64,000 nt of DNA from Aristolochia californica (GCA_029961685.1 JARWKL010000008.1:8372501-8436500); one strand, 5' to 3'; shown: positions 22,450-35,783, counted from the first letter of the stretch. Notes: generated by a model from the sequence alone, not told the origin. Program-made: numbers and translations.

Positions 22450-24434
22450 TAGAGAGAGAGAGAAAAAACAGAGACGGGGGAGGGGGGCTTTTAGAAGAAG
22501 TAGTAATTTCGCATTCAAGCTAATAAATTGAAAGACTTAAGATTGCCTGGCTTAACAAAATCAATAAAAACTCTGGCGTGGAAATAAAACAAAACGGTCG
22601 TTCAATAAGAGATTTTATACGAGGTCTCATTGATGACCGGCCCCACTTTCTTCTCAGTCTTGACTGCTATCCCCCTGAACCTCTTTGCTCAACTCCTCTC
22701 CACTCTCTTCTCCTTTCTTCGCTTTCTAAACAGAGAAAATAGGCAAACAAATAATTTTTGGGTTTCAATTCATATCTTCTTCCACTTCAATGTGCACTAA
22801 TATAATAAACTAAAGTATAAATGTCGGATCCGTGGAAATTTAGGTTTTTATAATATAACCATTCATGTCTGCCCGCTAAATGGCAACGAATAGTATTTTA
22901 TGCTTGGAAAAATTATGAGATTCCTTCATACCTAGTGATGCTTCCCCATCTCACTTTGTTTAGAAACCTTGTACTATAACTTGTATAGAGGAGTATTTCC
23001 CTATAGTTTCTAGTTCTTCCATACTAACTTAGTCGCCAAATGATAGATAGGAATAACCTAGTCCTCTCGTATGCAGGTTGGTTCCTCATAGTTCTCCCTT
23101 TAACACCAATGGTAGATAGGAACAAAACTATTTCATAATATTCTAAACCAAACCGATATACCACTTGAGTCAGCATACAAAAACACCTTGAGACCTACTT
23201 CAACCACATGATGTAATGAGTCAACATTGAGGAGCCAAATGACTTAATCCATAAAATCTCTTGGGATTCATCAGCCTATTCTCCTTAGTATACCTTTGAT
23301 CACGAGGCAAACTCTACCTTAAAACCAATCAAAAAACATATCTCTTATGTCTTCTACTCTTTCATGGTTTGGTAAGAGTCAGAATATTGGTCAAACAAAT
23401 AAGCCAAATCAACATTGGGATCCTCATTAAACTAATCTTTTGGGATGTTTAATCATGCTAACCCAGTGTAATCTCTCTGAGAATGAGACTATTCATTCTT
23501 GAAGTGAGATCAACCATTTGGGACTAAATAGCTTATATTCTCTCCGTTTATAAAAGTTAATACAAAGTCAAGCCATTTTGTATACTAGGACTTACACTCT
23601 CAATTTGCCACTATGAATGATAGGTGTTCCAATCATGAAGGCCAAGATGAAGATGCAATATCTTTCATCAAAGGATAACTAGAATAATTTAAGTATATTG
23701 CAGCCTTATTCCTATAGCTACAAATTTGACCAATAGTTATAGATCCACCTTAAGCAATTGAAGTGACATTTCCATTGCTCCTGCAGATGTGAGCACCATC
23801 GGATTGACCTCACAATTTAAGTGATCATTAGAAGTGGAAGGCCATTTTCAAAGTTTTCAATATGATGGAGCAAAATATTTTGTTGGACATGAAAGCATGG
23901 TCTCTCATTGAGGAGCAAAACTATCAAGGCATTTATACATCTTATGTGACTCATAAATTCGAAAAAAAATCCTTGTAGATTTTTCAAATTGAATCACTTA
24001 GAAAAGTCCAATATAGAAACTAAGTCCAATTAAGTGAATCAATAAGAGCAAGTCCAATAAAGCAAATCACTAAAATAATTTGGACCTTCTCCAATTGAGT
24101 CATGAAATTGGACTTGCCCTAATTGATTGACGAAAACTACTTACAAATTTAGAGATGACAAAAATATCATTGGGTTGCATCTTTCATTTTAGTGGATTTT
24201 TTATCATGAAATTGGAGTGAAGGTAAGTATTTCTTCCATGGAGTACTAGACCAAACATAACAAGGTTTTGACATAAGCTAAAATATCTAACTACTCCAGT
24301 GTGCGAGTCATTTTCTCTCAGTTGTAATGTACTTAGAAAAGCAAGGATTAATAATAAAAATTCAACATGAATTCCTATCCTAAAATACTTATCCAACCTT
24401 TTCCTCTCTTTTCTCCTACTATTTCTCAATCTCT
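22450..24434. other. Unduplicated non-coding region
   Basis: Begins with a short GA tract (22,451-22,465) at the edge of the viral sequence. It has no match elsewhere in the window. No ORF of note (a minus-strand 81-codon ORF at 24,184 has no recognisable features). Nothing identified. Confidence 0.5.
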
Positions 24435-24770
24435 ATCTCAATCTCTTCTTACACCAAAATCATGTGTACCACACTCAATTCCTTTTTGATTCTTTTACTC
24501 CATTTTACACCCTACGTTCCACTCTTCTAACAATGTCAATGGCTTTATTACTAGCTAGGGTTCGTTGTCTTAGGGTTGTTTAACCCTTTTTTGGATTCTT
24601 CAAATTATGTTTTTTAAGTGGAGCAATGTGTAGCGGGACGATAAATTAATTTTAAAACCCCAAAATTGTTGCTTTTTTTTCTGTATTTGGCACTAAAATA
24701 CTAGCCTATTTTGTATAAAATTAGGATTTATTTATAAGGGTTTGAGCCTAATCTATGTTTCCAAACTAAT
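24435..24770 (+). mobile_element. Probable LTR 3' end before PBS
   Basis: A+T-rich sequence immediately upstream of the PBS at 24,771, so by position it should be the end of an LTR. The last bases are 'gtttccaaactaat' and the LTR terminal CA is probably that of 'tttcca'. No second copy is in the window to confirm it. Confidence 0.35.
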
Positions 24771-24781
24771 TGGTATCAGAG
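24771..24781 (+). promoter_or_regulatory. tRNA-iMet primer-binding site, plus strand
   Basis: TGGTATCAGAG, an exact match to the canonical plant retroelement primer site. It marks the LTR/internal boundary of the remnant that starts copy B; copy A carries the same site minus its first base, joined to L-A. Confidence 0.65.
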
Positions 24782-26318
24782 TCATTCGATCCAATGCATT
24801 GGTTGAAAGAAGGACAATGCAAACTTTGTATTCTTGTCATTGCATTTTTCTCTTCTTAGTCACAAAGGAATATTTTTTTCTAGCAAAAGTTGAGAGGAAG
24901 ATAAAACTCTTGAATTTCCTAACAAGAGGACCCGGATCATCACCAAAATTCTAAAAATTTGTTGAAGCAAAGAAGTTTCAATCTGCACAATGGTTCAAAA
25001 TCTTGAAGTCACTTGTAGCAAATACAGAAAACATCAATGACCTCAACAAGACAATCACACTCCTAGGCGGCTTGCAATCTAGTAGCTTGCATAGAAAATA
25101 CAACTCCATTTTGAGTATCTCGATGGAGAAAGTAGATACTTGAGAGAAAAAAATTATCTATTTCACATAACAAGGCAATTCAGTCAATTTCTCTTAAATT
25201 AAAGTCAATGTGTCATCCACCTCTATCATTGGCAACGTTGATAAAATATCTTTTCAAATGGCATACGCTCAACAAAGCAAGCACAATCTTGAAAAATTTA
25301 CAATACGGTAGCTCAATCTGGCCTTTAATGCAAGATATATGGAAATAATATAATACCTACTATTGTGCTAATTTTCATTGAATTGCCCCCTTTTTGTTGA
25401 CCCATATTATCAATTCCAAAAGGGCACAACAGATGGCTTACATCCTATTGGTTTAAATTGATTGATAAAACCATTTAAAGTTGCTTTCTTGAAAAATTAA
25501 AGACAAGACTCACCGTACTCAACATGTAGTACACATCTTAGACCATGCATATGGAGATAGAAATGTATACCAAATAAGGCAAAAGAAAATTTGCATACAT
25601 ATATTTTGTAGATTTTTGGATAAAGTGTCAAAGGCAATTCATCCTTCTGAGTTGGCCATAAAAACTACTAAATACAAGGAAGTATCTAATTTTCTTAATT
25701 AACCATCTAAGTCCCTATGCAAGTAAATCATGTGTACCACCGATCTAACAATATATTTACTTGTTGAATCAAATCTCCAAATCAATCTTTACGATATGGA
25801 AATTGTGGTACTTCTATATTCAAAAATTTTTGAGTGACACTTAAATACTAACCCTTCCAAATCAAACTTTAATCCACTAATTTTTTGTCAAAGTAAGATA
25901 AAAAAATCAAATGACTATGCAGTAGTTGAGGTCCCTCCTTTGGGGGTGGTTACGTGCACAAGTCTTCCAAGCGATCATAGTTTAGGAAGAAATGAACTCT
26001 ATGTTACCAAATTAGTTTTAAAGATGGCTATACTTTACTTGTGAGAAAGCATTCAAAATAAATACCTTTTGGCATATGAATTTTTCTTATAGTAGTTAGC
26101 CCATATCCTTGAGGCTAAATTAGTTAGTACTCTCCAAAATAATGTAGGTAAGAAAGCTCAACTAGATATACTTGAGACAACGCATGATAAATAAATACCT
26201 TTGGGCATATTTATGTTTCATATAGTAGTTAGCTAGAACCTTTGGGGCTAAATTAATTAGTACTGACCAAAATAACTTACGTAAGAAGGATCATTTCACA
26301 TGAGCAATTGGATGAATG
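24782..26318 (+). mobile_element. Retroelement internal remnant, copy B
   Basis: Homologous to 967-2,467 and slightly longer. No gag or pol frame remains; ORFs are short and not conserved between the two copies. Confidence 0.45.
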
Positions 26319-27900
26319 TGCCGGTCTCAAGATCCTCATGGATATAATTTTTATGACAACATACAATTAAGTTACTTACGAGTGAATTAAGAAGAAAACA
26401 GACGACCCCATGCAACGGATCAACAACATGTGTCGCTCAAACAAGCCAAATTTTCAAAAACGATTTCAGCCCCAAAACAAGAGATGACCCTTATTTCAAA
26501 AATTCAATTTTTCAAAAAGTTAGGCCCAGATTTGGAGGTATCAGCACTCCCAAATGATCAATAAGTGACATACCAATATGTTTGTTAATAAAAAAGATTT
26601 AATATATATTTGATTAGATTTTTTGGACTTATTTTTTACCTTGTTTTTCTAAGCAACAAAATATCATTTTCTAACTGTAATGGGTTTTTTTTAATGTTGG
26701 AGAGATTTCTATTTAAGGAGATCTCTCACAAACTTGTTTTCAACATGCTACCAAAGAAAAGTTTTGAAGTGCTCATGCTCCTAGACTCAAATTTGAGGTT
26801 GTAACCATCTCAAGCTCTTAAAGAAAGTCAAAACCTGAACTTGAGTATTTCCTCCTAGAGATAATAGTATCAATGTTTTTTCTTTTAAATATTGTTTAAA
26901 TACTTAGAACTATGATTGTTTAATGTGAGCCTATTGATTCAAAGATCATATTTAAATCAATACTCGATTGATTGTTTGAATGGTTACCACTCAAAACTAG
27001 TTTTGCAGCCCCTTTTTTGAGCTTCTTATTTTCTAATCACATTATACATTCTTGTGTGTTGATTTATTAGGGTATTTAAAATGGTTTTCACATAGTATTA
27101 GAAGTTTGGGGTAGAATTTCAAAATTCAAGTATATACATGCATTTACATTTAAATCTTAAATTGTATTTGGTTGAGAATACTAAACTACTATCATTGTAC
27201 TTTTAAATCAATCTCTGAGGTTTAGACTACTACTACGCATGAGCTATAATTTCAAACCATTGATTCCATTGAGCAGAGTGCAACCCTTGATTTTAAAAAC
27301 CAATCCAAGATTTACCTTGGACTTATATTTTTAAATCTAATGATTAAAGACTATTTGAGATTTTCTTACATAGATAGGTATATAGAATTGGTTGTGTTTA
27401 TTATTTGCTCTTAGATTATAAAATCTACCAATTAGGAAGCTAGTAACCCTTGTAAATTGGGTCAAGCATTGTACATAGAATTGGTTGTGTTTATTATTTG
27501 CTCTTAGATTATAAAATCTACCAATTAGGAAGCTAGTAACCATGGTAAATTCGGTCAAGCATTGGGTAGACAAGACCATCCTAACCTCAATTTCATTGAG
27601 TGCATCCATGTGTGGCTGAAAAATAAATGTTGTGAAGCATTGCTACTATGATTGTGTGATATAAGTCTTCACGCAGCCAAGCACTCTTGAAACTCTCATT
27701 CTTAAGTCTAGGCTAGTACCTAATAAGTTATTATAAATCCTTGTGAAGCTCTAGGCTTGTGTAGTTTACTTTGCTACTAGAAACCCCTTTAATGGTATAG
27801 ATTGTGTGCCTAGTTTGTGATTGTAAATCTAAGTGAAGATGAATTTTTGTAAGTTAGTTGTTGTTGTCAATTTAGTGGCATGAACGCCCAACACCCCCCC
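26319..27900 (+). mobile_element. LTR-like block L-B, copy B
   Basis: Uninterrupted counterpart of 2,468-4,920, starting TGCCGGTCTCAAGATCC. It contains a 93-bp tandem duplication at 27,382-27,566. Confidence 0.45.
27382..27566 (+). repeat. 93-bp tandem duplication in copy B
   Basis: 'atagaattggttgtgttta' starts at 27,382 and again at 27,475; the stretch through 'gtcaagcattg' is present twice. Copy A has it once (from about 3,538). Confidence 0.9.
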
Positions 27901-29725
27901 AAGATTTATCCCTCATTGGACCTAATAGATTGTACCAGCTCCATTTTCCTCTTCCTTACTACTCACTTCCCTTCGTTAAAAATTGAATACATGTTGAGTC
28001 CTTTTTAAGAAAAAATATTAGTAGAAGCATTACTATTCCCGTTGATAACTAATTGTGGTAACAAAAATATACTCAAAGATAAGGCACTTAAATAATAAAG
28101 AAATAAGCTAAGACCCCTAGTTGATTCCCCCTTTAGATCAAATTGCATTAAGATATTTTAAAGCTAATTATGAACATATAAACACCATAAAATAACTTAA
28201 CACGAGGATTTAATGCCTCAAGAATCATCTTATCATAAATATGAAATAGACAATAATGTAATTGTGAAAAGATGCACCCTTTAAACAAAGTTTATTGTGA
28301 CCATATTGAGTTGAAACCTCTTCTTATCACCTCATTTGTCATGGACTTAAAGCTTCTTTGTGCCTCCATGATGAGATTTCTCCCAAATCTTGTGTTTTAA
28401 ATCTTAACATAGTCGTGCTCCTCACATTTTGCTTCCAATAAGAACTTATTACGCTTAACTTTTGTTATTTTACTAGAACTCATATGCAGGTTTTGGTTTA
28501 CTTCTCTTGGCCACAGCTATGCTTGTCTCTTTTTATCTTTTAATTATTGTTTATGTGAACATAATCTTCTCTTTCCTCAAGCACTTTTAAATTGTTTTGG
28601 ATTTCCTTAATTTGGTCCAATTACCCAAGGATGCCTATATCACCAAGACATATAACATATCAAATGGGACGTATTGGATATATGGTATCGTAGAGCCCTA
28701 AAAGATGATACATGTCTTATAAAGTGCAACACATGGAGCAGAAAGTATGTATCAGATCTAATATTATTCGATATGTTAGCTGATACCAATACATACTTGA
28801 TCGTACCCACTATGTCAACTTTTTGTCATTTCCTTTTTGTTGCATCATTTCTTTGCTAAAAAGAAACACATTTCCCAGACTTATGGTAATCTTTTTTTAC
28901 TTTAGTTACACAAAATAATTGTGCATCAATTAGTAATGACAAACTTTATTTTGTAGCTGCTCTTTCCAACCTTATCCAATTTTCATATCAACAAAGTTTT
29001 TTAAGGCACAAGAAATGGAAAATAGCCATAAAGCTGAAAATTAGTATCTTCAAACAAAATTATGTAGATGACATTTCTTCATAAATTGTTACATAAACCA
29101 TTTTTATGTTGTTCTTATTTTAAATTTCTTATTTTATTATTATGTTAGATCCTGATACTTTAATTATAGAATCTTAAGATTTCCCAAATCAAGTAGCAAT
29201 TCTTGAACTTCTTGCTAAATTTTTTCCTTTGGTTTAAATTTATGGAAACATTTGTAACTTTCAAAAAAAATATAAAAAAAAAATACAAATACAAAAGTTT
29301 TTATCCTCGTAGAGATATTTTTCTCTTGAATGGCATCTATTCCAAATAATGAAATGAAAAAAAATGAAAAGCCCCTTATTTCTCCTACAATAGCTATCAT
29401 TGAATATCAAATCATTGTTCCACATGAACTGGGGTTGACACTAATCATAGGTGGTAGTTGTGATTGGCATTTGTAGAGCCTTTGAAACAAAAAGCAATGA
29501 TTAATCTCGTTAACGGTATTCATTCATAATTAATCTCTAAGTGAACAAATGGACAAATTATTTCCTTCTAATGCAATTGATATATGTATAAATTTTTTGT
29601 CCAAAAAAAAGCTTTTGAATATATTTTTGCAAATTTTTTGTCCAAAAAATAGATTGACTAACACAATACGTTTTTTGTTATTTCAAGTCACAAACAGCAG
29701 TGCATAACAAACAGAAGGTCACTCA
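27901..29725 (+). other. Non-coding upstream region of F-box copy B
   Basis: Collinear with 4,921-6,723. Short ORFs at 28,674 and 29,215 are not conserved. No core promoter element can be fixed. Confidence 0.5.
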
Positions 29726-30724
29726 ATGGACTTTCAGCATAAAAGAACCTTCACTGAGAAGAGAGACAATATTAGCAAGCTACCAGAAAATATTATTCAC
29801 CATATACTCTCTTTTCTTCCATTGAAGTGTGCACTGAAGACTTCAATTCTATTTAGGCAATGGATAAACATGTGGAAACCCTTATGGATATACACAACTA
29901 TTATAGACCTCGATGAGGAATTCACAAAAAAATTAAAGAAGACACATTATGTACAAGCTATCCACCAACTTTTACAGCTCCATACTCTAGATAAGGTTAA
30001 GAAGTTCCGCACGTTCTTTTGTTCCGATGATAGATACTCATCCGATCTCATAGAGTGGATTGAGTTTGTCAAAGTTAAAGGAGTTGGACAGCTTGTGCTT
30101 GATTTGAGTGGAAATGTAAGGCACTCCGACTCGACAGATGGTGATGATATCAGGTGGGGGATGAATAAATTCAGAATGCCAAACTCTTTCTTCTCTTGTC
30201 TATCATTATCATCTCTTGACTTAACTCGGTGCATACTAGAGCCTCTGGATGATTTCAAGGGTTTCAAAGCCCTAAGAAGTGTTGCTCTCTATGGTGTGAC
30301 AATTAATGGTGTTCAATTAGGTGAGATAATTCGTAGGTCCCCTCTTCTTGAGGACTTAACTATGAGTTACTGTGAATCCCTGAAGCCAGTAAAGATTGAT
30401 CATCTTCAATTGAAGATATTAACATTGGAGTCATGTTTCGATGTTGAAGAGATGAAGATAAGTACGCCAAACCTGTAGAATCTTCAATACAAGGGTCAAG
30501 TTTGTGACAAGCCTATTTTCAATGATGTCTCCTCCATAAATGAAGCTACCCTACTGCTCACCCACAATGAGCTTGACTACGAGTTACATCTCTGGCAGAA
30601 TTTCTTGACGAAGTTTTCACATGTAAGCTCCCTAGAAGTTAAACTCACAAGTACTCATCCGGTACATTTCCATCTGCCCATTTCTGTTTTTGTAAAAATA
30701 CATATTCTGGTTTGGTCAACCTGA
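29726..30724 (+). pseudogene. F-box/LRR gene with nonsense codon (copy B)
   Basis: Counterpart of the 6,724 gene. The start is MDFQHKRTFTEKRDN, with an F-box at residues 15-60 (KLPENIIHHILSFLPLKCAL, FRQWINMWKPLWIY) and an LRR-like region (LSLSSLDLTRC, RRSPLLEDLTMSYCES). At 30,476-30,478 TAG replaces the AAG (Lys) of copy A, truncating the ORF at 250 codons. The frame stays open beyond it to a TGA at 30,722-30,724. The equivalent splice donor is CCG|GTACAT at 30,661/30,662. The 250-residue product would keep the F-box and most LRRs. Everything else is intact, so the break looks recent; a shortened functional protein is possible but less likely. Confidence 0.75.
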
Positions 30725-32727
30725 CTAGTTCCTTGTCTATGATGCTCCTTGCTGAATGGTCATGTGGACGACGTTTTTTTACATATTTGGAGTTGATCAA
30801 GCTAAGATGTCTAAGTTTTTCGGTTACACGTTATTGTCCTTTTCTCTTTCAGAAAAAAAGATCTATATACAGGTGAACTTTTATAAATGTCCTAGTCATG
30901 TAATCATATAATTTTTCTCCTTTTTTTGACTTCCTGTTTCCACTAGCATGACATAAAAGAAGATAAATTTGGTTGTTTTCTTAAGTGGAACCCCTAATTG
31001 GCTGTTTGCTCTATTTATCACTTTTCTCAACCGAACACTGGAGTCATACCCGTGATACAGAAGTAGTCAATGGAGTCATCAGTTTTCATCCGTTTATTAG
31101 ATATCTAGATACAACGATATAAATGAATGTCATGTCACAAAGATGACTTTTGGTGCATTAGTCATGCAAATGTTATACATTTTGTGGCAGCTAGAGCCCT
31201 CTTGAAGTTTTTTTCTAGTGCCAACATATAGGAATCTGACCCTTTAGTATTTAATGAAGGAGAGAATTTTTCTCAAAACTGGGATAGTAAAATCTCTGCT
31301 TCGTCACTCTTGCCTGATTGTGTGCATATGGCAAGTTGCAACTCTGTTGTATGGTTATTACAATTATTATGTTGTTAAATCCTCTTGAACTTAACTATTT
31401 TTTTAAGTATGCATTGCACTTTTCTAATAGTCCCAGGTCCTCCAAGAACATGAAAAATAGCAATTGTCATTGGTCAAACTACTGAAGCACTGGCACTTAT
31501 CTTCTAAAGGTGAAATGCATTCCTTGGACTTCTATTAAAAGTTCAGTTCACTTGTTTTGCTATTTTTTTTAAGATGCGGGATCACTTCCTTTTAGTTGAG
31601 TTCGAATGGATTGAGAAAGTATAGATCTTCACCTTTTGTTTTGAACATGATTTTATAGCTGGTTTCAATGAGGGGAAATAGTTGAGCAGATTTCACTTCT
31701 CCTTGTTTAGAATTTGAATCTGCATTTGGGTTTTCTTTGTCTTGTCTCTTTAAATATTACTTACGTATTAAATTTTGGTTAAATTAGACTTTGTCCTCTC
31801 AAATCAAGGAGATAACGAGGAAGAGAAGATGCCATGCTGAGTTGACTTGATTGTTCTTTCTCTCTCACAGTGGAAAAGATTTTGTAGCTTTCTAGTGTGT
31901 TTGTTGCTCTACTGGTCATCATGAAGAAGAAAAGGCATCAGAGATTACTAGGAAACAAACTCATAATTCCATTCATTAGGTGAATGACATAGAATAGAAT
32001 TTCATGGCAGGGAATAGAAAATTTAGGATCATTATTAGGTTCGTTGTTTAAGTTTTTATCAGTAATTTTAGTATTTATTATTCAATCATTTTTTGCATCA
32101 GGATCATTTTTAGGTGTTTGTCAGCAATTTATGTATTTATTACTCAACCAATTTTGTTTTGAATCTACTTGTGTTGTGTTACACACATATATCTTTTTAA
32201 TAAAAAGAGACATTTTTCCATTAAAGTCCACTATTTGAAGATTTGGTTATTTTTAAAACCATAAGTTTTCATTTTCCCCAATGGCAAGTAAAACAAGTTG
32301 ATGAGGCACATAGATCCAAGTTAGACTTTAATCATTTGAAGAAAAAAAAGGTTAGAATTTCAACAAAGGGTTATTTATGTATTTATATGATTTCATGATT
32401 TTTAATATTATATTTATTTAATAACTGACAGAGAAATTAAATATTATAAAAGTAACATTTAATTATGGGGTTATTTTTGTACTTTTATAATAAATTTTTA
32501 TTTGATCTATTTAATTAAATATAAAACCTTAGTTTAATTTTTTTATTATTAATTAAGTAAGATATAAACTATTTAACTTAAAATTATTTTATTAGTAAAT
32601 TATTTTTGTACTATACATTATATTTTGAAAGAGCATTCTAACCCACACAAAATTATTTTCTAGTGTACTTTCTCTTGAGCACATTAACACAATAGAGTGC
32701 ATTCTCTAAAGAACCCTTGATTTCGCT
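30725..32727 (+). other. 3' region of F-box copy B, no clear exon
   Basis: Collinear with 7,720-9,742. No exon with preserved frame was found in either copy. Confidence 0.4.
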
Positions 32728-32747
32728 TTCTCTCTCTCTCTCTCTTT
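32728..32747 (+). repeat. (CT)n microsatellite, copy B
   Basis: Shorter counterpart of the tract at 9,743. Confidence 0.85.
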
Positions 32748-32834
32748 CCCTAAGGACCTTTATGGAACCCACATAAAACAAAAGAAAAGAAAAGAAAATA
32801 AAAGGAGAGAGAAAATTATTTTATGTTGTTTGGC

Positions 32835-33245
32835 AACAAGGAATTTGCCGAAGAGAAGATATGGAAGCCGCTTACATGACTCTCACAATAACAAGTCTTA
32901 AAAAAAAAAAATTATTACGAATGAGGTCTCATAGAAGAGTTTCAATTTAAAGGTGTTTTAGTTATATTGGTCTTCTATTTATATTGAGTTATTTAATTAA
33001 GCTAGGACTTATCTTTAAGTGTTAGAGTTTGGGTGTAATTGGGATAAGGGTAGTTTAATTGTAATTGGACTCTACTACTTTCCTCTATTATAAATAGGGG
33101 TTCATGTAATCTGGTTAGCCAAAACTTAAGCTGACAAAAACATATGGGATAGTTATATTGTGCACATATGTGGCTGATTCTTCAGTGTTATCCGCAATGA
33201 AAACAGTTGATGCTCCCACCTTCTATGCACTCCAGACTTTCAGTG
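32835..33245 (+). mobile_element. LTR-like remnant with TATA box, copy B
   Basis: Counterpart of 9,840-10,260; TATA in 'ctattataaatagggg' at about 33,088-33,095. Boundaries uncertain. Confidence 0.35.
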
Positions 33246-33356
33246 CAAAGTAGCAATCTGTAAGATCATAAACAAGAATAAGAACAATTATGAAGAAGAT
33301 AAGGAGAATTAAATAAAAAAATATTGAAGTGAAGCACCTGCTTGCTTTCTAGGATG

Positions 33357-33572
33357 GCCCAGGTCTTTCCGCAGAAGGAGATGCCAAAAATGATCAAAGT
33401 CTTCACAACCCTATTAATTATCGTTCGCCTGGGCAGTGGAGTGATTCCCCTTGAAACTTTCTGGGGGAGGTCACTCTTTAAACTGGTTCCCGATGCTAGA
33501 AATAAGAACAAGCATAGGAAGTCAAGAAAGCAACGCCAAATCTCCCAACTACCTCAAGGAGGAAATAGATAG
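33357..33572 (+). other. Exon-like ORF, unrecognised (copy B)
   Basis: From MAQVFPQKEMPKMIKVFTTL through GSGVIPLETF to a strongly basic tail (NKNKHRKSRKQR) and a stop at 33,570-33,572. It follows a 'tttctag' acceptor-like site. Copy A carries a one-base deletion and several replacement changes, so there is no sign of protein-level constraint. The family is not recognised. Confidence 0.3.
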
Positions 33573-34231
33573 CGATTACACTGGTGGATGATTGATGTGA
33601 CCATCGTGGTCCTTTCCCATTTTTAAATCCCTTTACTGTATACGTTCCAATGGCATTGGGTCGTCTACAAAGATGCGAAAATGTTAATCGCCGAGAACAA
33701 CCTCTTCCACTCTTTAAGGCGATTCCCTTTAATGTACATAACTAACTTATACTTTATATCTTGGGGTCAAGTCATTTTGGATAAGCCTTGACCCAACTTC
33801 ACAAACTCGATTCTCTATAGTCATTATCTCATCAAACTGAAATTGAAACTCGGTTCTATGATTTTGTCATTATCATTTTCGTTTGTTTGAAGATCCAAAA
33901 TCAATCTGATTTGATGTTACCTCTCAGATTTTCACCCAACTCTCGTTTTGCTTAAGAGGCTGACATGGTGAGAGGAGGGGTTGCGATGTTGGTGAACTCC
34001 AATTTCCTCTCGACCTCGTTCCTTTGGTATATAGATAGATCTAGATATATAAATAGATATAAATATAGATGAGGTGAGCTGTAGTTACGACTGGCACATG
34101 TAAAATACCTCAGATAGGAAGTAGTGCATCATCTCTTCAATGCAACAAACAAACCTGTTGAGGGGACAAATTATGGAAATAATATTAATCCTAGAGAAGT
34201 TTCATTACTACACACTGAAAACGAAAGGAGT
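33573..34231 (+). other. Non-coding, collinear with 10,588-11,249
   Basis: Holds the TAGATA-like low-complexity stretch at about 34,028-34,075. No gene seen. Confidence 0.5.
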
Positions 34232-34440
34232 GAAGATTGATCATCTTTTGGTGATGAGATGGAGATAAGTAAGCCGAACCTAAAGAGACTTGTGTACAAG
34301 GGCCAAGTTTTTGGCAAGCCCACTTTCAAAGACATCCCCTCCCTGGATGAAGCTACCGTGACGCACACCCTTGACCTTGACTTCTACTTCGAACTATCCA
34401 GGGATGTAGTCCACTTGAACTCAAGTTTTTGCCCAGAAAA
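34232..34440 (+). pseudogene. F-box/LRR gene fragment (LRR part), copy B
   Basis: Counterpart of 11,250-11,460: MEISKPNLKRLVYKGQVFGK from 34,259, then DIPSLDEATVTHTLDLDFY. No F-box and no own start. It is followed by the duplicated upstream region of the next fragment. Confidence 0.8.
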
Positions 34441-34516
34441 TACATTGACTAACATAATATTTTTTTTGTTATTTCATATCACAAATAGCAGTGCATAACA
34501 AACAAAAAGTCAGTCA

Positions 34517-34843
34517 ACGGACTTTTAGCATAAGAGAACCCTCATTGAGAAGACTGACAGTATCATCAAGCTACCAGAAAATATTATTCACCACATGCTC
34601 TCTTCTCTTCCATTGAAGTTTGCAGTGATGACATCAATTCAATCGAGGCACTGGATAAACATGTGGAAACCCCTATTGATTTATAACACTATTATAGACT
34701 TGATGAGGGTTGAGTTTTTGACCAACCAATTTTCAAAGATCCCCTCCTTGAATGAAGTTACCAAGATGCTCATCCTTGACCTCGTCATCTTCTTCGATCT
34801 ATCCAAGGATGTGGACCGCTTGAACTCAAATTTTTCAAATTGA
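34517..34843 (+). pseudogene. Chimeric mini F-box gene, start lost (copy B)
   Basis: Counterpart of 11,541-11,867. The ATG has become ACG at 34,517-34,519 and the fourth codon is TAG (34,526-34,528). The body keeps an F-box core (LSSLPLKFAVMTSIQS, HWINMWKPLLIYNTIIDL) joined to FSKIPSLNEVTKMLILDL, showing that the internal deletion predates the segmental duplication. It ends NFSN, in the following inverted-repeat element. Confidence 0.8.
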
Positions 34844-34886
34844 ATGATCAACCCATTCAGCTACTACCTTGAACCATCACGTTTGT

Positions 34887-34950
34887 CAAATCAAATGCTC
34901 AACCCAACCAGTTCAGCATCTAGACCGGTTGGGTTGAGCTTTTCAATTTG
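34887..34950. repeat. Inverted repeat/hairpin, copy B
   Basis: Counterpart of 11,911-11,974 with better pairing: GCTCAACCCAACC in the left arm is matched exactly by GGTTGGGTTGAGC in the right arm, within arms of about 25 bases. Confidence 0.7.
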
Positions 34951-35783
34951 AAAAACTGGATGGTTCAACTTGTCAATATCCCAGGTAATGGCGGAGCTCC
35001 AGTAAAATTCTTGTTAGGACTCCATAGTGTTTACCTGTGATAAACAAGCAAATGAACTTAAACAGAGTTCAGATGATTTAAGAAAGCACCATTAAAGAAA
35101 AAAACAAAGAAAGATTCAAATAGCAATGGAGAGAGCATCATAATTGTACATTGTAAATAGATGAACCAATGAGAAAAGGCTTACAAATGGATCGATTGTA
35201 GTATAGCAATGTTTTTCCTCATCTTTGCTGCAATTCTGTACAAAAATGCAAAAGAAGAAGAAGAAGAAGATGAAAGGAAAGACAAAACACTCTTGATTAT
35301 TTTTCCCTACTCTCATCGTTCTTAAGTCTCTCCTGCTTTATATAACTCTTGGTTACGCATTTCTGACCATAACAAACAACGCAGTCATTGAATGCGCTCG
35401 TAAAATTTGGTGTAAAAAACCTGAAAATTAGCTGTAACTTGTAAGACACTAGGAAATTGGTTGACACAAACCTGACGATGGGGCGTGATAGATGTTGTTG
35501 ACTTAGCGACCGTTTCAGGAAGGAAGTAGAAATTTAATTGCATAGAACCGAACCTGACCCTTCGGTCCTATCGTAATTGGACCGGGTAAGATTAGGTCCA
35601 ATTCAATGCTTACAAAGTGATGTGAAAAAAATTATTTATGGCAGTTAAACAAATTGCCGATTTATATCTAATGGGACAATCAAGTGCGCTATCGTGCATT
35701 GCATCTCCCATTACCGTTCGATCACAACTAACTTCCTCCAAAGGTTGTTTCTTATTAGAAATATTTTAACATTTATGTTACAA
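34951..35783 (+). other. Non-coding, collinear with 11,975-12,805
   Basis: Includes a GAA tract near 35,255-35,275. No gene seen. Confidence 0.5.
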
